From: Thinopyrum elongatum
Lineage: Eukaryota; Streptophyta; Magnoliopsida; Poales; Poaceae
Direction: 5' to 3'
NCBI GenBank assembly: GCA_011799875.1
Contig: CM022303.1
Location: 187,960,088 to 188,024,087 of the forward strand
Length of the DNA stretch: 64,000 bases
A model generated the notes under the pieces. It had not been told where the DNA came from, made no database searches, and worked only from the letters and a program-made list of their open reading frames with translations. Positions 60,080-64,000 of the stretch are shown here, in pieces (position 1 is the first letter of the stretch; each line of letters starts with the position of its first letter). The position numbers were made by a program, and so were the translations under genes.

Positions 60080-60440
60080 GGTTGGATGAACAGTTCTCGA
60101 TGGGGGTTGGATGAACAGGACCCCGTGGTAGTAGTAGGCTGTTGCCGCTGGATGAACAGGACCCCGAGAGGAGTCCGCCACACACCCGAGCCGGTTGGGG
60201 GTGGATGAACAGGACCCCATGGAGGGCTGGTTGAACAGTAGCCGGTGGAGGCTGGATGAACAGGACCCCATGGAGGGCTGGTTGAACAGTAGCCGGTGGA
60301 GGCTGGATGAACAGTAGCCCATGGATAAACAGTGTCTGGTGAAGGCTGGAGGAAATCGACGATGGATGAACCGTAACCCGTGAAGGCTGGAGCGAGGCAC
60401 TAGACGGTGGATGAATAGTAGCCCGTGGAGTCCCATTTTG
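60080..60440. repeat. Subterminal repeat array GGATGAACAG
   Basis: More than ten copies of (T/G)GGATGAACAG(G/T)ACCCC or (G)GTTGAACAGTAGCC alternate over 360 bp. A long minus-strand frame (59922-60878) through this array is a by-product of the repeat, not a gene. Confidence 0.85.
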
Positions 60441-60640
60441 CGGTACGCCACACCCCTCCCCGGTGAACAGGACCCTGTTTTGAGAGTATGCGCTCCAACA
60501 CAAGTCCGTTTCCTTCGTTTTACGGTACGCCACACCCCTCCCGATCAACAGGACCCCGTTTCGACCGTAGCTAGTCAAATAGAAGGTCGTTTCCTCCGTA
60601 CCGTGGTGCGCCAGACCCCGTTTCGGCTGTTCCTTCCAAG
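60435..60640. repeat. Direct repeats with GGTACGCCACACCCCTCCC
   Basis: CGGTACGCCACACCCCTCCC occurs at 60440-60460 and 60523-60542, each followed by a (G/A)(T)GAACAGGACCC(C/T)GTTT part. A decayed copy follows near 60600. Confidence 0.65.
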
Positions 60641-61317
60641 CCGGTTGGCTCCCGATGTACACGACGCACTCCGTTGCCTCCCGATGAACACGACACGGTT
60701 TCTCCGTTCCGACCCAGTCGGTTGGCTTCCAATGAATAGGACGTTGTTGCTGCCGTCTGTTGCCTCTCCATGTACACAAGCCCTGGCCGTACGTATGCGC
60801 GAGTACGCGTTCGAGACCCCGCCCGTATGTACGTACGTGGCCATATTTTTTGGCATCTGGCTGTACGTATGTGTACACGGTTTTGACTGGACTGCCTGAA
60901 CTGCTACGTCGGGGGCTCTACTACCACACGTGCCGCTGCTTGCTCGGCCATGGTTCATCGTTGCAGAGAGATCGATCGACCAGTATGTACGTACACGTTC
61001 GCAACTAGACAGATAACCCTACGTACAGTTCGACCGGGTGGGTCCCAGCTGTCAGGGAGGATAAGGAGGCACTTCCTTGCGTGCGAAGATTTAGCTGGTG
61101 GGTCGCAGCTGTCAGGGGGGAGAATCATATTTTTTGCCCGTAATATGAACGCACTTCCTTGCGTGCGAAGATGTAGCTGATGGGTCCCAGCTGTTAGGAG
61201 GGAAACATTTTTTTCGCAAAATACAGTCCCTTCCGATGGGTCCCTACTGTCAGGTGGAGGAATAATTATTTTACGCGTAATAAGGAGGCACTTCCTTGCT
61301 GCGGCCGTGGACCTAGC

Positions 61318-61803
61318 TGTCAGCCTCTTCACGTATAGTCCTCTTCCGATGGAAGTCATTTCTTGACCATGTTGACCACGCCGCGCCGAGAGCACCAAGG
61401 CGGTGGACGACGGCGAGGCCTAGGAAGGGGACGACGCGGAGCCGGGGAAGACACGGCAGTGGACGCCCGCGTGGAGAGGAGTACGAGGGTTGACTGGTTC
61501 AGCTGCGGTGTGAGGCTACAGTCACTGGAGAATAACACGGGGTGTGGGTGAGTAGAGGGAAGGCCTGGCCGGCAGTGGGATTAGGGTGGGGCAGTGAGGC
61601 CTGCGCGGCAGCACTGCCGCCCACGGGAGGTAGGAGCAGGCGGTCTCGCCGGCGCTGGTTTGGGCGGCTGGACCAAGAAGATCAGAGGTTGAAAAAGCAG
61701 CACGGCTATTGGATTAAGATCCAACGGTCCAGCTGCTAGAATCATTTGTTGACTAAGTTGACAAAGCCATGCGTATGCGTCAGCTTAGTAGGCCCACAAG
61801 TCA
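61318..61803. repeat. CACTA internal module, copy 1
   Basis: About 490 bp from TCAGCCTCTTC through GACCATGTTGACC, GAGAGCACCAAGGCGGTGGA and GGAGTACGAGGG to CCCACAAGTCAG. It aligns with 61834-62353 at roughly 75-80 percent by eye. Confidence 0.75.
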
Positions 61804-61833
61804 GGGTAATAAGGTGGCACTTGCTTGTGTGGG

Positions 61834-62353
61834 TCCCTATTGTTAGCCTCTCCACTTACATCCCTCTTCCGATGGATGTCGTTTGTTGACCATGTTGACC
61901 ATGCCGCGCTGAGAGCACCAACGCGGTGGATGACGGCGAGGCCCAGGAAGGGAATGACCCGGAGCCAGCGAAGCCACATCAGTGGATGCCCACGCTGAGG
62001 GGAGTACGAGGGCTGACTGGTCGGTTGCGGGGTGAGGCTGCCATCGCCGAAAAATAACAGGAGGTGCGGGTGGGTAGAGGGATGGTCTGGCCAGCGGTGG
62101 GAGTAGGGTGGGCCGATGAGGCCTGCGCGACAGCAAAGCCGGCCACGGAAGGAGGGAGGAGTTAGTCCCATCGGCGCTGGTTTGAGCGGCTGGAGCAGGA
62201 AGAGCAGAGATTAAAGAAGCACGACGGCCGTTGGACGGACAACCAACAGTCACTGCTCTCGTGTGTTGGCTAAGTTGACACGGCCTTGCGTGCGCATCAA
62301 CCTTTTTTTTGAGGAAAGCATATGCGTCAACCTATAGTAGGCGCACAAGTCAG
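61834..62353. repeat. CACTA internal module, copy 2
   Basis: It follows copy 1 directly and has the same order of motifs. A third, shorter version with TTGACTATGTTGACAATGG and CCCACAAGTCAGCCTC is at 63010-63240. Frames in these modules are not conserved between copies. Confidence 0.75.
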
Positions 62354-63009
62354 CCTCAAATCTGTGGAAAACGGCATACAGCCCATCTGCCATTATTTCT
62401 AATAATTTATAGCCCATTTGCTAATTCTTAAGGATTTTTTGGAGCCCATATTCTTTTTGTTAGCATTACAGCCCATATTGTGGCCATGGTTAAAAAATTC
62501 TACGAAATTTTGCATATTTCGGTGCGGTCCGAACTGTTTTTAATCCTGAAATTTTAAGTCACATTCAAACTAATTTGAAAAATAAATTTATATCAATATA
62601 AAATCCAAATAATTGTCCACGCATAAAAATCAATGGAATTTAAAATCTCAAAATGGAAAAAAAAATTGAAACTAATTGCCGGTTTGATGTGTTTTAAAAA
62701 TGTACAAACCATTTCTCATTACTGATAGCCCATTTTCTGGGCAAGCTGAATGAAACTCTCCTCGTCTTGAAAGATTTGCAGCCCAGCAGGGCTGACAAAA
62801 GCAGTAGGCCTCGGCTGGGTATTCTGCAAAAGAACAAAAAAACTGGGCTAGCCATTTTCAGAAAGAAAAAATACTACTGGGCTGGTCTTGTGGTAAACAT
62901 AAAATAAAAGGCTGGCTAGACAGGCCAGAGTGCCCCGCATAGCCCAGTTGACACCCTGCTTCCGTCTAAAAAACAAAAAAGAACTGGGCGAGCTGCTGGG
63001 CCCCTGGTG
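62354..63009. other. CACTA interior, no gene seen
   Basis: AT-rich sequence with several phrases of the type ACAGCCCAT, GCCCATTTGCT and GGGCTGG. No frame above 62 codons and no structured repeat beyond these short phrases. Confidence 0.5.
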
Positions 63010-63479
63010 TCAGCCGCTCGTTGTGCAATTCTCTCATTTATTGACTATGTTGACAATGGCAATGGGACCCAGATGTCAGAAATCCATTAGGAGGAACCAT
63101 TTTTTTGGCTTGAAATAAGGAGGCACTTGCTTGCGTACTGCCATGACCCTGGTGGGTCCCTGCTGTCATCCTCTCCACGTACTATCATCTCCTAATTGTG
63201 TATGCGTCAACCTAGTAGGCCCACAAGTCAGCCTCTAAACCCGTGGCAGACAAATACAACCCATTTAAAAAAACAACATCCCATTCCAGATGTCCAAACG
63301 GAAAGTTCAACATTCAGAGCAAAGTACCAGGTCTGATCCAGATATAGAGTACTGAACTTCCACGTTGACAACCATTGTAGCCAAGTTAACTATCTACTCT
63401 AACTAATACTCTAGTAGTGTACAAGTACCAACTTACTCTTAGCTAACTAGACGATGCCGGCCGTCATCTGCGGTACATG

Positions 63480-63962
63480 CTAAACACCGGCACCGACGTC
63501 CTCCTCCTCGCCTCGGACTTGCCATAGGTGCCATAGGGCGTGTTGCTCGCGCACGTTGGCCCTTTCCATGCCGGCGTGGTCCACCGACGCTTTGGCTTCT
63601 AAGCGGGAAACCCACTTGACGAGCTGGTAGTAAAATTCAGCGTCACGAACGCGTGCGTGCCCGACAGCCTCTAGGGCTATTTGCCGGGCGCCGGCCTCCA
63701 TGTAGTCGGCCCAGTTGCGGGCGCTCTGCTCGCGACTCACAGCGTCGGTGTGCTGCTGCTCCATGCCCCGCTGGCGGCGCAAATCGGCGATACGCTACTC
63801 CTCCGCCAGGCGGTCGCGCTCCAACAAGTCCTCATACTCCGCATTGCCATCTAAAGACCGATAGAATGCCTCCTCCCTTCGTCTGCCTTCCGGTGAAAAA
63901 CCGTACACTAGTTCTGGCGGTGACCACCTCCGGCGTCGCCTATTGCGGACGGGCGGGGGCAT
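63480..63962 (-). pseudogene. Unrecognised frame at right edge of CACTA, one in-frame TAG
   Basis: ATG at 63960-63962 opens a basic, Arg-rich N-terminus (MPPPVRNRRRRRW) and reaches a TAG at 63795-63797. The frame then stays open for a further 100 codons to 63480. The second part looks like a long charged helix (RRQRGMEQQH, ARNWADYMEAGARQ, WVSRLEAKASVDHAG). I do not recognise a family. It may be an accessory frame of the CACTA element or a captured host fragment; the GC-rich composition differs from the AT-rich sequence to its left. Confidence 0.5.
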
Positions 63963-64000
63963 GACGGACGTTGCGAGAGCGAGGGCAAGTGGCGAGCGAC

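Larger units (their letters stand above)
59507..64000. mobile_element. CACTA DNA transposon, left part, running off the window
   Basis: It begins CACTACAAAAAAAGACACATCC, the terminal signature of Triticeae CACTA elements, next to the 3-bp CAA at 59504-59506. It shows subterminal repeat arrays (59862-60440), repeated non-coding modules (61318-62353 and 63010-63240) and an open frame near the right edge. No transposase domain is recognised in the 4.5 kb visible. The other terminus, ending in GTAGTG, is not in the window. Confidence 0.85.

Noticed and set aside
60080..60440. CRISPR-like array
   Set aside because: Repeats are short, variable and without unique spacers of constant length. The context is a plant CACTA subterminal region.
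59922..60878. 318-codon minus-strand frame in the CACTA element
   Set aside because: It follows the GGATGAACAG array and reads as low-complexity repeats (SSSLHRLLFNQP type). It is a by-product of the tandem repeats.

Overview
The window looks like a nuclear chromosome segment from a Triticeae grass (wheat, Aegilops or barley group). It has intron-containing plant genes in a small GC-rich island, surrounded by nested LTR retrotransposons. The Copia repeats have LTRs and gag-pol of the Angela/BARE/WIS type, the Gypsy repeats have PBS sequences of the Athila type, and there is a LARD-type element with 4.4-kb LTRs and a CACTA transposon. The species cannot be fixed from the sequence alone. Almost all long open frames outside the island belong to decayed elements on the minus strand. 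Layout, left to right. 1-3680 is the right part of Copia element A (minus strand), apparently nested in the left LTR of Copia element B. B runs from 3681 to 18913. The right LTR of B is split by a complete non-autonomous Athila-like element (11086-18522, target duplication ATAGC). 18914-19054 holds a Stowaway-like remnant. 19060-20828 is a solo Copia LTR with target duplication CATGC. It is followed by a 1.5-kb single-copy-like segment (20829-22342) that recurs at 31092-32676, directly upstream of the annexin gene. Between the two copies lies Copia element C (22343-31091), whose left LTR is truncated and whose pol is interrupted by a solo Gypsy LTR (23778-25324, target duplication ACGTC). The gene island is 32.7-37.9 kb. 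A five-exon annexin gene (32943-35553, 314 codons) appears intact. A DUF1668-like gene (36070-37915) has a frame change and a 661-bp PIF/Harbinger-like MITE in its last exon-like segment. 38378-50216 is a LARD: two 4.4-kb LTRs around a 3.0-kb non-coding internal domain. Its right LTR is followed by a second primer-binding site and a Gypsy gag fragment (50217-52674), so it does not end as a normal element should. That gag is cut by a second non-autonomous Athila-like element (52675-59506), whose left LTR contains a solo LTR of the same family in inverse orientation. The right LTR of that element is cut by a CACTA transposon running off the window (59507-64000). How the parts work together: only the annexin, a cytosolic Ca2+- and phospholipid-binding protein, looks like a working host gene. 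The rest records insertion, LTR recombination and decay. The most notable points are the tandem duplication upstream of the annexin gene, the LTR-LARD-LTR-gag chimera, a protein motif, repeat motifs and PPT copies shared by the two non-autonomous Athila-like elements, and a MITE that replaces the natural C-terminus of the DUF1668-like protein.
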